Shown here: positions 1 through 9,465 of the stretch, piece after piece
Layout: every line of letters starts with the position of its first letter
Position numbering within the stretch: position 1 is the stretch's first letter
Assembly: GCA_017535925.1 (NCBI GenBank)
Contig: JAFXTD010000041.1
Location: forward strand, 25,174-89,173
Length of the DNA: 64,000 nucleotides
Origin: Selenomonadaceae bacterium
GTDB taxonomy: Bacteria; Bacillota; Negativicutes; Selenomonadales; Selenomonadaceae
Reading direction: 5' to 3'
Position numbers and translations under genes: made by a program
Notes under the pieces: model-generated
The model's input: the letters and a program-made list of their open reading frames with translations, nothing else
What the model was told of the DNA's origin: nothing
Databases searched by the model: none

Positions 1-1
1 G

Positions 2-1105
2 GAACAAAATTCAACGGGGCGGAAAGATGAAATTGCGTTGCAGTGGGATAATATCGAAAAGGAATTGCACAATGATTCGCTGTGGTATTTTTTGACGAAC
101 AATTCGGCGGAAAAATATCAGACACGCATCGATTTGGTTTTGGATTTGATGTCCGGCAAAAGAATCGGCGATAAGGAAAAGTATTCCACATTTTTTTATT
201 TCGACAACCTCAAGCGGAGCGGCGAGGATTTAGATAAAATTTGGCAAGAAATTGTCCGAAATTTTTTGCTGCTGAAGGACTGGCGAGAAAATCACACGTT
301 CTATCACAAAATCGGTTACCTCATCGCTTCCGGCTATAAAAACCTTTCAGAAATTTATGCGGCGTCCAAAAACAAAACCAAGCGTGAATTTCTGGCGCGG
401 CTCGACGAATTCATCAAGGCGAGTATCAAATTGGAGTCCGAGAAAAATTATTCCGATTGGAATTACAACAACGACGCCGAAAAAATTCGCAGATTATTGT
501 TGCTGTTCAATGTCGAATCCGTGAGGCAAAACGGTGAGCAATCGCAATGGTTCCCGTTCGACAGATACAAATTCGGCGGCAAAGGAGAAAATTCTTGGAG
601 CTTGGAACACATTCACGCGGTTAATTCGCAAGACAGAGGCAATCAGAAACAGTGGCGCGAGTGGCTTCAACTTCATAAAAAGTCGTTGGAAAATTTCCAT
701 GACGAAAACAAAGAACTCCTTGAGGCGATTGACAAAATGCTTGCGCTGAAAAATATTGACGGCGAAAAATTTTCGGAACTGCGTCAAAAAATTCTCAAGA
801 CACTTTCGCCCGAAGGCATGAACGATGAATCAGTCGACTCAATCGCCAATCTTGCTCTGCTCAAATGCGAAGTCAATTCCGCGCTCGGCAATTCCGTTTT
901 CGACGTGAAGCGCAACGCGATTATCGATTTGGATATGCACGGCGCGTTCATTCCGTTTTGCACGAAGATGGCTTTTCTCAAGTACTACACCGAATCCGAA
1001 AAAAATCAAATTCATTTTTGGTCAGCGAACGACCGCCGCGCTTACATTGAGGCGATTAATCGTGTGCTGAAAAATTTTTTGGCGGAGCCGATTAAGGAGG
1101 GTTAA
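2..1105 (+). CDS. DUF262/DUF1524 (GmrSD-like) protein, 5' partial
   Basis: The frame is open from the left edge, so the N-terminus lies outside the window; at least 367 residues are visible. The second half carries a degenerate HNH-type DUF1524 region: WSLEHIHAVNS (near bases 597-630), then SIANLALL, NSALGNSVF and VKR, the usual order of the EHI...NL.LL...N..LGN..F..KR signature in GmrSD-type endonucleases. The N-terminal DUF262 NTPase part must lie upstream. The stop is one base before the start of the next gene, which also has a DUF262 domain, so the two form one transcription unit. Family members act as modification-dependent nucleases against phage DNA (GmrSD, BrxU, SspE); that role here is inference. 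Confidence is good for the family, low for the substrate. Confidence 0.72.
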   Translation, partial: EQNSTGRKDEIALQWDNIEKELHNDSLWYFLTNNSAEKYQTRIDLVLDLMSGKRIGDKEKYSTFFYFDNLKRSGEDLDKIWQEIVRNFLLLKDWRENHTFYHKIGYLIASGYKNLSEIYAASKNKTKREFLARLDEFIKASIKLESEKNYSDWNYNNDAEKIRRLLLLFNVESVRQNGEQSQWFPFDRYKFGGKGENSWSLEHIHAVNSQDRGNQKQWREWLQLHKKSLENFHDENKELLEAIDKMLALKNIDGEKFSELRQKILKTLSPEGMNDESVDSIANLALLKCEVNSALGNSVFDVKRNAIIDLDMHGAFIPFCTKMAFLKYYTESEKNQIHFWSANDRRAYIEAINRVLKNFLAEPIKEG

Positions 1106-1106
1106 T

Positions 1107-3278
1107 ATGGACGAATCGCTGCAAACTTTTATAAATATTTTTCAAGGCAACGTCAAAAAAATTATTATCCCGAACATTCAACGCGATTATGCGCAAGGCA
1201 GAAACACGGAAGAAATTCGCCGCGTGCGCTTGAGATTTTTGGACGCGCTCCATAAAGCTGTGACGACCGACCGGAAAATTAAATTGGATTTTGTTTACGG
1301 CGACTTGAGCGACGACGGAATTTTGACGCCGCTCGACGGTCAGCAACGACTCACGACGCTTTTTCTTTTGCATTGGTACGCTGCCAAAAAAGAAAACGTT
1401 CCGCCCGCCGAAACCGAATTCCTGAAAAATTTTTCCTATGACATGCGCCCCGATTCAAGAGAGTTTTGTAAATTTCTGATTGACTGCGAAGTTTCTTTCG
1501 ACGGAAAATTATCGGACGCCATAGAAGATTCGGCAGGCTTCCCGCTCGGCTGGAAGAAAGACCCGACCGTCAATTCCATGCTCGTCATGCTCGACGCCAT
1601 AGATGAAAAATTTTGCGGCGTTGAAAATCTTTGGGGTAAGTTGGCAGGCGGCGCGATTTCTTTTTATTTCCTGTCGATTAAAGATTTGGGTTTGACTGAC
1701 GAACTTTACATAACGATGAATTCTCGCGGCAAACCCTTGACTGATTTTGAACACTTCAAAGCCGAATTCAAAAGCAAACTCGACGACCTCGACCGCGAAC
1801 TTTCCGACCGAATCATTTTGAAAATCGATACGGTTTGGACGGATTTGCTTTGGAATTATCGTGACGAAAACAATTTGGTTGACGACGGCTTTCTTGCTTA
1901 CTTCAATTTCTTGTGCGACGTGATTCTTTATCGCAAAGGCGGCACTCCCCAAGGCAAGAGCCGTGACCCGTTCGACTTGCTGGAAGAATTTTTCGAGGGC
2001 GACGTTCGGGAAAATATCGACTTCTTGGAAAAAAGTTTCGATTGTTGGTGCGAACTTGATAAGCGCGAAAAAATTCCCGACTTCTTCGCCGACAGAGTTT
2101 CAAAGGGCAGCCGCAATGACAAGACCGTTAATCATCATGAGGCGGGCAAGATTATAACTTACTTCGACAACATAAATTTTTTCGGCGACTGCGTGAAATC
2201 TTTCAACAAAAAATTTTCGCTCGGCAAAGTTGTCATGCTTTACGCCTTCCTGATTTATCTGCTCAACGGGAAAAATATTTCGGATGAAGATTTTCGGCGG
2301 CGAATCCGTATCGTGAACAATCTGGTGACAAATTCCGGAGACGCCGAGTTAAGCAACAGCGAGACCCGCAATAACGGCAACCGAATTCCCGCCATGCTTG
2401 AGCAAGTCGACAACATAATCCTTTGCGGAAAAATTTTGCGGAGCGATGAAATTCATACCGCCAATCATTACAACTTCAACGAGACGCAACTGAAAGAGGA
2501 ACGCGAAAAAATTTTGTGGACGGAGACGAATCCCGATAAAGCCGAATTGCTTTTTGAGTTGGAGGATCATTATCTTTTGGGCGGGCAGATTGGAATCGTC
2601 GGCTTGGAACATCCCGAATATTTTTCGCGGTTCATTGAGCTGTTCAAATGCGACTACGATAAAATTGCCTGCGCGCTGTTGGTTATGGGCGATTATTGGC
2701 AAGTGGAGAATAACGGGCAACGTTATCAGCTCGGCTCGACGCGACCTCAATCTTGGCAAAATCTTTTCCATAAAAGCGCGTTGACTGAAGGTTTTGAAGA
2801 GACGAAAGATGCGCTGGATTTGCTTTTATATGGCACGCAGAGTTTAACCGACGATTACTTGCAGAAGATTATCAACGATGAACTTGCCGCTTGCGAACGT
2901 AAATCCGAATTCGATTGGAAATATTATTTTATTAAGTACAAAGAATTTCGTCCGACGCGCTACGGAAAATATTGGTGGGAAAAATTTTCGGAAGAGCCGT
3001 ATTGTTTCGTGACGTTATATGAACAACAAAAGCGATCGCCGAATTCTTATCAGCCGTTCTTGAAAGCAATCGGTGTCGGAGAATTTTCTCGTGACGATTT
3101 GGGAACACGACTTAATTTAGGCGATTTTTATATTTTGTGCAAAAATGATTCTTACGTTGTCAAAAATTCTTCGACTGACGCGGAAGAAGACAGGCTTAAA
3201 ATAATTCAGCACAACGGCATTGACACGGAGGATAGAATAAAAAAGTTTAAAGCTTGGGCTGAAGGTTATCTTTACTAA
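1107..3278 (+). CDS. DUF262 domain protein, second subunit of a GmrSD-like pair
   Basis: A 723-residue protein. The DUF262 signature is at the N-terminus: [11 protein letters not shown] at residues 22-32 and DGQQRLTTL at 77-85, the ParB/Srx-like nucleotide-binding motifs of Gmr[21 protein letters not shown] further on fits the same domain. No HNH motif is visible in the long C-terminal part, so it may lack its own nuclease and rely on the upstream partner, which carries DUF1524. ATG 1107 has a strong Shine-Dalgarno sequence (AAGGAGG, 1094-1100) and follows the previous stop by one base, implying translational coupling. The last ~200 residues ([13 protein letters not shown] and after) match nothing I recognise. 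A defence role is inferred from the family and from the restriction-enzyme remnant 1.5 kb downstream. Confidence 0.75.
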   Translation: MDESLQTFINIFQGNVKKIIIPNIQRDYAQGRNTEEIRRVRLRFLDALHKAVTTDRKIKLDFVYGDLSDDGILTPLDGQQRLTTLFLLHWYAAKKENVPPAETEFLKNFSYDMRPDSREFCKFLIDCEVSFDGKLSDAIEDSAGFPLGWKKDPTVNSMLVMLDAIDEKFCGVENLWGKLAGGAISFYFLSIKDLGLTDELYITMNSRGKPLTDFEHFKAEFKSKLDDLDRELSDRIILKIDTVWTDLLWNYRDENNLVDDGFLAYFNFLCDVILYRKGGTPQGKSRDPFDLLEEFFEGDVRENIDFLEKSFDCWCELDKREKIPDFFADRVSKGSRNDKTVNHHEAGKIITYFDNINFFGDCVKSFNKKFSLGKVVMLYAFLIYLLNGKNISDEDFRRRIRIVNNLVTNSGDAELSNSETRNNGNRIPAMLEQVDNIILCGKILRSDEIHTANHYNFNETQLKEEREKILWTETNPDKAELLFELEDHYLLGGQIGIVGLEHPEYFSRFIELFKCDYDKIACALLVMGDYWQVENNGQRYQLGSTRPQSWQNLFHKSALTEGFEETKDALDLLLYGTQSLTDDYLQKIINDELAACERKSEFDWKYYFIKYKEFRPTRYGKYWWEKFSEEPYCFVTLYEQQKRSPNSYQPFLKAIGVGEFSRDDLGTRLNLGDFYILCKNDSYVVKNSSTDAEEDRLKIIQHNGIDTEDRIKKFKAWAEGYLY

Positions 3279-3297
3279 AAATTTTGAGGTGATTAAT

Positions 3298-4740
3298 TTG
3301 AAGTATGAAGCTGTTATCGGATTGGAAATTCACAGCGAATTGAAGACGGCAACGAAAATTTTTTGCGGATGCGCCACGACTTTCGGCGCGGAACAAAATA
3401 CTCACACTTGCCCCGTGTGCTTGGGCTTGCCGGGCGTCTTGCCGACCATAAATCGCCGCGTGGTTGAGTTCGCTATCAAAGCCGGGCTCGCCACAAACTG
3501 CAAAATCAACAAGTACAGCAAATTCGACAGGAAAAATTATTACTATCCCGACCTGCCGAAGAATTGGCAGACCTCGCAATACGACCTGCCGATTGCTTAC
3601 GAAGGTCACGTTGAAATTGACGTTGACGGCGCAAAAAAAATCGTCCGCCTCACAAGAATTCACATGGAGGAGGACGCGGGCAAGCTTGTGCACAGCGGCA
3701 CGACGATTAAAGATTCGGCAAGCTCGAACGTCGATTACAACCGCACGGGTGTCCCGCTGATTGAAATTGTTTCCGAACCCGATATGCATTCCGCCGCCGA
3801 AGCTCGCGCTTACATGGAAAAAATCAAGTCGATTCTTGAATACATCGACGTTTCGAATTGCCGCATGGAGGAAGGCAACCTCCGCGCCGATATAAATGTT
3901 TCTTTGCGACCTGTCGGCAGTGAAAAGCTCGGCACGCGCACCGAAATGAAGAATATCAATTCGTTCAAAGCTCTCGAAGACGCGATTAACTACGAAATCG
4001 AACGGCAGGCGGAAGTCCTCGACGACGGCGGCGAAATTATTCAAGAGACGCGCACTTGGAATCCCGAAAAAGGAATTACTCAATCAATGCGCTCGAAGGA
4101 AGACGCTCACGACTACAGATACATGCCCGAACCCGACCTGCCTCCGATTGTCACGACCGATGAGGAAATTGAGGCTTTCAGGAAGTCTTTGCCCGAATTG
4201 CCCGACGCTCGCCGCGCACGCTTGATTAAAAATTTCGGCTTAAGCGAATACGACGCGGGCATTATCACAAGCTCACGGGCTATGGCGGAATATTTTGACG
4301 CGGTTGTAAATTTCGGTGCCGACGCAAAAGCCGCCGCGAATTGGATTATGGGCGACCTGTCCAAAAATCTCAACGCGGACGGTTTGACGATTGAAAGCTC
4401 GCCCGTCGACGCAAAACGCCTCGCCGAAATGATTCAGCTCATTGCCAAAGGAACCATCAGCGGCAAAATCGCCAAGACCGTCTTCGCCGAAATGTGGAAG
4501 TCGCCCGACGCGCCCGAAAAAATCGTCAAGGACAAAGGGCTCGTTCAAATCACTGACACCGGCGCGATTGAAGGCGTTATCGACGAAGTCATTTCAAAAA
4601 ATCCCAAAGCTGTCGAAGAATATCGCGGCGGAAAGAAAAAAGCTCTCGGCGCGCTTGTCGGTCAAGTCATGAAGCTCACCAAAGGCAAAGCGAATCCTCA
4701 ACTCGTCAATCAACTCTTGGCAAAAAAACTTGGAGATTAA
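3298..4740 (+). CDS. gatB: aspartyl/glutamyl-tRNA amidotransferase subunit B
   Basis: 480 residues, full length. GatB activates misacylated Glu-tRNA(Gln) or Asp-tRNA(Asn) for amidation within the GatCAB complex in the cytosol. The start of the protein ([19 protein letters not shown]), the cysteine pairs CGC and CPVC of the zinc site, and [16 protein letters not shown] are typical; the C-terminal YqeY-like tail domain is present. I chose TTG 3298 because AGGTG (3287-3291) lies at the right distance and the protein then starts MKYEAV; an upstream in-frame GTG at 3289 overlaps that Shine-Dalgarno. gatC and gatA are not adjacent. The gene is flanked by defence-type genes on both sides, which is unusual for a housekeeping gene. 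Confidence 0.95.
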   Translation: MKYEAVIGLEIHSELKTATKIFCGCATTFGAEQNTHTCPVCLGLPGVLPTINRRVVEFAIKAGLATNCKINKYSKFDRKNYYYPDLPKNWQTSQYDLPIAYEGHVEIDVDGAKKIVRLTRIHMEEDAGKLVHSGTTIKDSASSNVDYNRTGVPLIEIVSEPDMHSAAEARAYMEKIKSILEYIDVSNCRMEEGNLRADINVSLRPVGSEKLGTRTEMKNINSFKALEDAINYEIERQAEVLDDGGEIIQETRTWNPEKGITQSMRSKEDAHDYRYMPEPDLPPIVTTDEEIEAFRKSLPELPDARRARLIKNFGLSEYDAGIITSSRAMAEYFDAVVNFGADAKAAANWIMGDLSKNLNADGLTIESSPVDAKRLAEMIQLIAKGTISGKIAKTVFAEMWKSPDAPEKIVKDKGLVQITDTGAIEGVIDEVISKNPKAVEEYRGGKKKALGALVGQVMKLTKGKANPQLVNQLLAKKLGD

Positions 4741-4746
4741 TTTGTA

Positions 4747-5697
4747 ATGCCGATTGATAACGATAAAACCAAAGAAAAATTTATTGAAGTCGCCAATATC
4801 AACGGTTACCTCATTCCCGGTCCGAATATTTACGTTCGACACAGAAAATTTCCTTTCTTCGACGTGCCGGAAATGTTTAAAAGCAGTGCACCTGCTGATG
4901 ACGGCAATTTGATTATCGAATCGAAAGATTACGACGAATTTATTGCTCGCGAGCCTCACGCTAAAAAATATATCCGTCGATTGTTGGGGGGACGTGAATT
5001 TATAAATAATCTTCAGCGTTGGTGTTTGTGGTTGAAAGATTGTCCGCCCGATGAACTTCGAAAAATGCCTCTCGTCTATGAACGCGTCAAGAAAGTAAAA
5101 GAATTTCGTTTAAAAAGTACTCGTGCGGGCACTCGTAAAGCCGCAAATATGCCGACAAATTTTTTGGAAGACAGACAACCGACAAATAATTATATTTTCA
5201 TTCCGCAAACGAGTTCATCACGTCGAAAATATATTCCGATTGGATTTTTGCCGCCGGAAATTGTCGCAGTGCAAGGACTCACAATACCGAACGCAAATTT
5301 ATTTCATTTCGGAGTTTTGATGAGTTCGGTGCATATGAATTGGGTCAGATTGGTTTGCGGGCGATTAAAATCTGATTATCGATACTCTGCAACGATTTGT
5401 TACAATCCGTTTCCGTGGCCGCTGTTCTATCCTGAAGAATTTAAGGCGCGAATAGAGAAAACGGCGCAAAAAATTTTGGACGCTCGAAAAAATTATCCGA
5501 AAGCAAGCTACGCCGACCTCTACGACGAAATTTCCATGCCGTATGATTTGCGAAAAGCTCACGAGGAAAATGATTTGGCAGTTTTGAGTTTGTACGGGCG
5601 ATTGAAACCCGAAATGAGCGAATTGGAAATGCAAATAGAGTTGCTTTACATGTATGAAGAGCTGCGCGAAAACTTTGACGACCTCGACGAGGAATAA
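4747..5697 (+). pseudogene. C-terminal remnant of an MmeI-like type II restriction-modification enzyme
   Basis: 316 residues that correspond only to the target-recognition and C-terminal parts of MmeI-like single-chain restriction/methyltransferase enzymes. Seen: ANINGYLIPGPNIYV, DDGNLI, a GREFINN...RWCLWL block, PPDELRKMPLVYERV, RQPTNNYIFIPQ, and LMSSVHMNWVRLVCGRLKSD followed by YRYSATICYNPFPWP. The family normally has about 500-600 more residues in front, with the PD-ExK nuclease and the methyltransferase (GxG and NPPY motifs); none of that is here, because gatB ends six bases upstream. The ATG lacks a good Shine-Dalgarno. It is therefore a 5'-truncated relic, though the frame is still intact, so a stand-alone DNA-recognition protein cannot be excluded. 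Confidence 0.8.
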
Positions 5698-7056
5698 TCA
5701 TTTGCCGATACAGAACTTGGAAAAAATTTCGTTGATAACGTCTTCGCCGACGACCTCGCCCGTCAATTCGCTCAAGCATTCAAGGGCGGCTCGCAAGTCA
5801 ATCGAAACAAAATCAATCCCGACGTTTTGACGAATCGTCTCTTGAGCCTCGCGCAGATGATTGACGGCTTTTCGCAAAAGATTTGCCTCGCGTTCGTCGC
5901 GGACAAAATTCATTTCAAAATCAATAGTTCCGACGCGTTCGGTTATCGCGTTCAAAAATTTTTCGACACCCGCTCCGCTCTTGAGAGAAATTTCAAACAC
6001 TTGCGCGGCGGGAATTTTTTTTGTCAAAATTTCGGCGGTCGTGACGCAAGGCAAATCAATCTTGGTGAGGAGGATAATCGCGTTACGATTCGGCAAAAGC
6101 TTAAAAATTTCCTCGTCCTCGTCGTCAAGCGGTCTTGAGGCGTCGAAGAGTGCAAGAATCAATTCTGCGCGCTCCGCACAATCTTTGGCGCGAGCAATTC
6201 CGATTTTTTCGACGGCGTCATTTGAATTTCTGATACCCGCCGTGTCGATAATCTTCAAAGGAACGCCTCCGACGTTTACGAATTCCTCAATTTGGTCGCG
6301 GGTCGTGCCGGGAATATCGGTGACGATTGCGCGTTCGGTCTTCGCGAAAAAATTCAGCAGGCTTGACTTGCCGACGTTCGGTTTGCCGATAATCGCTGTC
6401 TCCAAACCTTCACGAAGAATTTTTCCCGCCGATTGATTCTCCAAAAATTTATTGAGCTTGAAAATTTGCGCGGAAATATTTTTGTCGACTTCGGATAAAG
6501 TCACGTCGTCGAGGTCGTCTTCGGGAAAGTCAATAATCGCCTCGATGTGTGCCGTCGAATTCAAAATCGCCTGCCGTATCTCACGAATCGTCTTTGAAGT
6601 TTTGCCCGCAAGTTGATTTTGCGCAACGGTCAATGCTGCGGAAGTTTTTGCTTGAATCACGTCGAGGACAGCTTGCGCCTGCGTCAAGTCGATTCGCCCG
6701 TTGAGGAAGGCTCGCTTTGTGAATTCGCCTCGCTCTGCAGGACGTGCTCCCGCCAGATAAGTCAGCTTTAAAATTTCGCGCAGGACGACGCCTCCGCCGT
6801 GACATTGCAGCTCAACGACATTTTCTCGCGTGTAAGATTTCGGGGCGCGCATGACAAGAGCGATTGCCTCGTCGACGACCTCGCCCGAAAAATTTTTCAC
6901 GTGCCCGAAAACAAATTTCCTGTCTTCGATTTGAGTAAGAGGTTTATCAAAAATTTTTTCGGCAATGGCAATCGAATCCTCGCCGCTGATTCGAATAATC
7001 CCGACGCCCGAATTACCTGCCGCCGTTGCAATCGCGCTGATCGTTTCTTCCGTCAA
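5698..7056 (-). CDS. mnmE: tRNA modification GTPase MnmE
   Basis: 452 residues. MnmE works with MnmG to make the carboxymethylaminomethyl modification on wobble uridine of some tRNAs. N-terminal folate-binding domain (IRISGEDSIAIAEKIF, ELQCHGGGVVLREIL), then the G domain with Walker A GKPNVGKSS near residue 225, DIPGTTRD, DTAGIR and LTKIDL, ending in the invariant CIGK. The start is TTG 7056 with AGGAGAG upstream. The first 44 bases overlap the end of cbiA, and its stop abuts the stop of the convergent MmeI remnant with no space for a terminator. It closes the cbiT-cbiC-TIGR04076-cbiA run. Confidence 0.95.
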   Translation of the reverse strand: MTEETISAIATAAGNSGVGIIRISGEDSIAIAEKIFDKPLTQIEDRKFVFGHVKNFSGEVVDEAIALVMRAPKSYTRENVVELQCHGGGVVLREILKLTYLAGARPAERGEFTKRAFLNGRIDLTQAQAVLDVIQAKTSAALTVAQNQLAGKTSKTIREIRQAILNSTAHIEAIIDFPEDDLDDVTLSEVDKNISAQIFKLNKFLENQSAGKILREGLETAIIGKPNVGKSSLLNFFAKTERAIVTDIPGTTRDQIEEFVNVGGVPLKIIDTAGIRNSNDAVEKIGIARAKDCAERAELILALFDASRPLDDEDEEIFKLLPNRNAIILLTKIDLPCVTTAEILTKKIPAAQVFEISLKSGAGVEKFLNAITERVGTIDFEMNFVRDEREANLLRKAVNHLREAQETIRQNVGIDFVSIDLRAALECLSELTGEVVGEDVINEIFSKFCIGK

Positions 7057-8431
7057 ATTTCCGCTCTCCTTTCAGTGATTGATAATTTTTGCAAGCTTCG
7101 ACAAAATTTTTCGCCAAAGTTTTATTTCCGGCGAAGTGAATGTGCAAATACGAGGCGACAAGATTTTTTTTCTTCAAGCCGGCGAAATATTCTTTGCCCG
7201 TCCTCATGCGTCGACATTTGAAAATTTTTTCGCCCGAAGAAATTTCCGCCGTCGAAAAATGAAATTCATGCGCGTGAATTTTTTCGCCCGCCTTGCCGAT
7301 AACGCAATCGCTTAAAATTTCCGCCTCGACGTAGCCGACAGTTTGAAGTTTCTTAGTCATGGTCGCCACGCCGTCAAGCACGCCGCACATTTCAAAAATT
7401 TTTCCGTCGAAGTCAATCAGCTCACGCATCAAATACATAAAGCCTCCGCATTCGGCGAAAATCGGCAAGCCGTCTTGAGCCGCCGCAAAAATTTCTGCGC
7501 GGAGGCTTTTATTTTGTTCAAGACGAGCCGCAAACATTTCGGGGAAGCCGCCGCCGATTATCAAGCCGTCGACTTTCGGCAAAGTCGTATCGTTGAGCGG
7601 GCTGAAGTAAAGAATTTCCGCGCCGAGCCGTTCAAGTTCGTTGAGGCTTGCGCCGTAATAAAAATTGAACGCCGCGTCTTTCGCCACGCCGATTGAAAGG
7701 CAATTAGGAATTAGGAATGAGGAATTAGGAATGATTTTAAGCGGCGAGGAATTTTTTGCGAGGTCAATCAATGCATCAATGTCGACTTGCTCCTCGACCG
7801 CCGCGCAGATTTTTTTTATCGCGTCGACGGAATGATTTTCTGCAATCGGAACCAACCCCAAATGACGTTCGGGCAAAAAAAATTCGTCGTTGCGTTTAAT
7901 CGCTCCGAAACATTTTATTTCCAAGTCGTTGAGCGCGTCGACGATAATTTTTTTGTGCGAGTCCGAGCCGAGCCGATTCAAAATCACGCCGGCAAGATTA
8001 ATCGACTTGTCAAACTCTTTGAAGCCGAGCGCAACGGCCGCCGCCGAAGTGCCCATGCTTTTTGCGTCGATAACCAAGACAACGGGCGCGTCGAGGAGCT
8101 TTGAAATTTGAGCCGTCGAAGAAATTCCGCCGCGTCCGCCGTCATAAAGTCCCATGACACCTTCGATAATCGAAATATCCGCGCCGCGTGAAGTTTCGAA
8201 AAAAATTTCTTTGAGTTTGTCTTCGCCGACGAGCCAGCTGTCGAGGTTGTGAGAAATTTTTCCGCCCGCGAGGAGGTGCCAGCCCGTGTCGATGTAATCG
8301 GGGCCGACCTTGTAAGCTTGAACGTTAAGCCCGCGATTTTTCAAAGCAGCAATCAAGCCCGCCGTGATTGTCGTCTTGCCCGAACCGCTCTGCGTCGCCG
8401 CGATAATCAATCGAGGAAAATTATTCCGCAT
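7013..8431 (-). CDS. cbiA: cobyrinic acid a,c-diamide synthase with a repeat-encoded insertion
   Basis: 472 residues. CbiA/CobB amidates the a and c side chains of the corrin ring using ATP and glutamine. The N-terminal dethiobiotin-synthetase-like ATPase has the P-loop AATQSGSGKTT and KVGPDYID; the C-terminal GATase domain has GGGFPEMFA, the nucleophile cysteine in AECGGFMYL, and HAHEFHFS. ATG 8431 overlaps the previous stop by 11 bases; a TTG at 8449 is possible but has no better ribosome site. Between the two domains lies IPNSSFLIPNC, read from a heptamer array at 7702-7733. The final ~15 residues run into the mnmE start and look non-native. Confidence 0.92.
   Translation of the reverse strand: MRNNFPRLIIAATQSGSGKTTITAGLIAALKNRGLNVQAYKVGPDYIDTGWHLLAGGKISHNLDSWLVGEDKLKEIFFETSRGADISIIEGVMGLYDGGRGGISSTAQISKLLDAPVVLVIDAKSMGTSAAAVALGFKEFDKSINLAGVILNRLGSDSHKKIIVDALNDLEIKCFGAIKRNDEFFLPERHLGLVPIAENHSVDAIKKICAAVEEQVDIDALIDLAKNSSPLKIIPNSSFLIPNCLSIGVAKDAAFNFYYGASLNELERLGAEILYFSPLNDTTLPKVDGLIIGGGFPEMFAARLEQNKSLRAEIFAAAQDGLPIFAECGGFMYLMRELIDFDGKIFEMCGVLDGVATMTKKLQTVGYVEAEILSDCVIGKAGEKIHAHEFHFSTAEISSGEKIFKCRRMRTGKEYFAGLKKKNLVASYLHIHFAGNKTLAKNFVEACKNYQSLKGERKFDGRNDQRDCNGGR
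7702..7733. repeat. GGAATTA heptamer array inside cbiA
   Basis: About four and a half copies of a 7-bp unit alternating GGAATTA and GGAATGA. It is translated on the minus strand as IPNSSFLIPN in the linker between the two CbiA domains. The frame is kept. Nearly the same array is found inside the ABC-F gene (52816-52850) and hemW (56774-56857). Confidence 0.85.
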
Positions 8432-8744
8432 CTTCTTCCGTCCGCTCAATCTTCATGATAACGGGGCGCAAACCGTCGTTGCAGGAGCAAATCGCAACGC
8501 CTTTGTGCTTTTCGTCAATCCAGTCGCCGTAATACCAAGTTTCGGCACCGTGAGCCAAAGCAAACACGTATTGATAAATCGCTTTCCAAGCCTCGTCGCA
8601 AAAACCTTCTGGCTTTGCCCAAGACGCGTAAAAGACTTGTCCTTCTTTCATGATGGGGCACGTCGACAAATTCGGCACGCCGTATTCAGTCGCCAAATCT
8701 TTTTGCAACGTCGTCTTGAGGATTGTAATTTTGCATTTCTTCAT
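8421..8744 (-). CDS. TIGR04076 family protein
   Basis: 107 residues, unknown function. It has the family's pattern: a short N-terminal strand (KKCKITILKTT), CPIMKEGQVFYASW, PEGFCDEAWKAIYQYVFAL, and a C-terminal SCNDGLRPVIMKIER with a conserved cysteine. It reads like a small cysteine-containing domain seen in anaerobes. AGGAGG lies just upstream of ATG 8744. It sits 12 bases after cbiC and overlaps cbiA by 11 bases, so it is co-translated with cobalamin genes, but nothing in the sequence ties it to corrin chemistry. Confidence 0.75.
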   Translation of the reverse strand: MKKCKITILKTTLQKDLATEYGVPNLSTCPIMKEGQVFYASWAKPEGFCDEAWKAIYQYVFALAHGAETWYYGDWIDEKHKGVAICSCNDGLRPVIMKIERTEEDAE

Positions 8745-8756
8745 GATAAAGCCTCC

Positions 8757-9401
8757 TCACTTTTCGTTAAAGCCTCTTGAATTGTCCAAGATATAAAGAA
8801 TCGCATTGACAGCCGCCACCGCGATTGAACTGCCGCCTTTTGAGCCTGTGACGGTGATAAAAGGAATTTCGTTTTGCGAGGCAAGTTGAGCTTTGGATTC
8901 AGCCGCGCCGACGAAACCGACGGGCACACCGATTATCACTGCCGGACGAACATTTTCCTCGCGAACAAGCCGCAAGACTTCAAACAAGGCGGTCGGTGCG
9001 TTGCCGATTGCGATAATTTCTCCGTCGAGTCGCTTGCCGAAAATCCTCATTGCCGCCATTGAACGGGTAATGCCCTCGCGTTGTGCAAATTCGCGAACGT
9101 CAACATCAGAGACCTTGCAAAAAATTTCTCCGCCGAATTTCGTGAACGTTCGAAGGTTTATTCCGCGTCTGACCATTTCAACATCCGTGAAAATGTTTGC
9201 TCCGCGATTGAGAGCCGCCTTTGTCGCCGCGATTGCTTCGGGATGAATTTTGATTATCGGTGCGTAGCCGACATCGCCCGTTGCGTGTATGATTCGCGAA
9301 TAAATTTTTCGTTCGTCGTCGTTGAGTGCAAGTCCTGCCAAATGCGGCGCGATTATTTCCATGCTGCGTTCTTCAATTTCCATCGGTTTCGTCATGAACA
9401 T
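8757..9401 (-). CDS. cbiC: precorrin-8X / cobalt-precorrin-8 methylmutase
   Basis: 214 residues. The enzyme moves the methyl group from C-11 to C-12 of the corrin ring to form hydrogenobyrinate or cobyrinate. Family blocks seen: IIHATGDVGYAP, TDVEMVRRGI, TRSMAAM, AIGNAPTALFEVL and GVPVGFVGAAESK, with the methylmutase histidine in RIIHATGD. ATG 9401 has AGGAGG (on the plus strand 9408-9413) six bases upstream. It follows cbiT by ~50 bases that hold a heptamer array and precedes TIGR04076, consistent with one operon. Confidence 0.95.
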   Translation of the reverse strand: MFMTKPMEIEERSMEIIAPHLAGLALNDDERKIYSRIIHATGDVGYAPIIKIHPEAIAATKAALNRGANIFTDVEMVRRGINLRTFTKFGGEIFCKVSDVDVREFAQREGITRSMAAMRIFGKRLDGEIIAIGNAPTALFEVLRLVREENVRPAVIIGVPVGFVGAAESKAQLASQNEIPFITVTGSKGGSSIAVAAVNAILYILDNSRGFNEK

Positions 9402-9445
9402 AAAAATCCTCCTTAAGTGGTCAGTGGTAAGGGGTCAGAATTTTT

Positions 9446-9465
9446 CTAACAGCTAACAGCTAACC
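9446..9465. repeat. TAACAGC heptamer array at the cbiT 3' end
   Basis: Two to three copies of a 7-bp unit (minus-strand reading GCTGTTA). The cbiT stop codon TAG (9453-9455) lies inside the array, so the last residues of CbiT (AAVSC) are repeat-encoded. Just upstream at 9418-9438 is a GGTCAGTGGTAAGGGGTCAG run of the same style. Confidence 0.75.

Noticed and set aside
3247..4083. Long open frame opposite gatB (278 codons)
   Set aside because: It is the antisense of a highly conserved gene and has no ribosome site or family motif; codon bias here opens many antisense frames.
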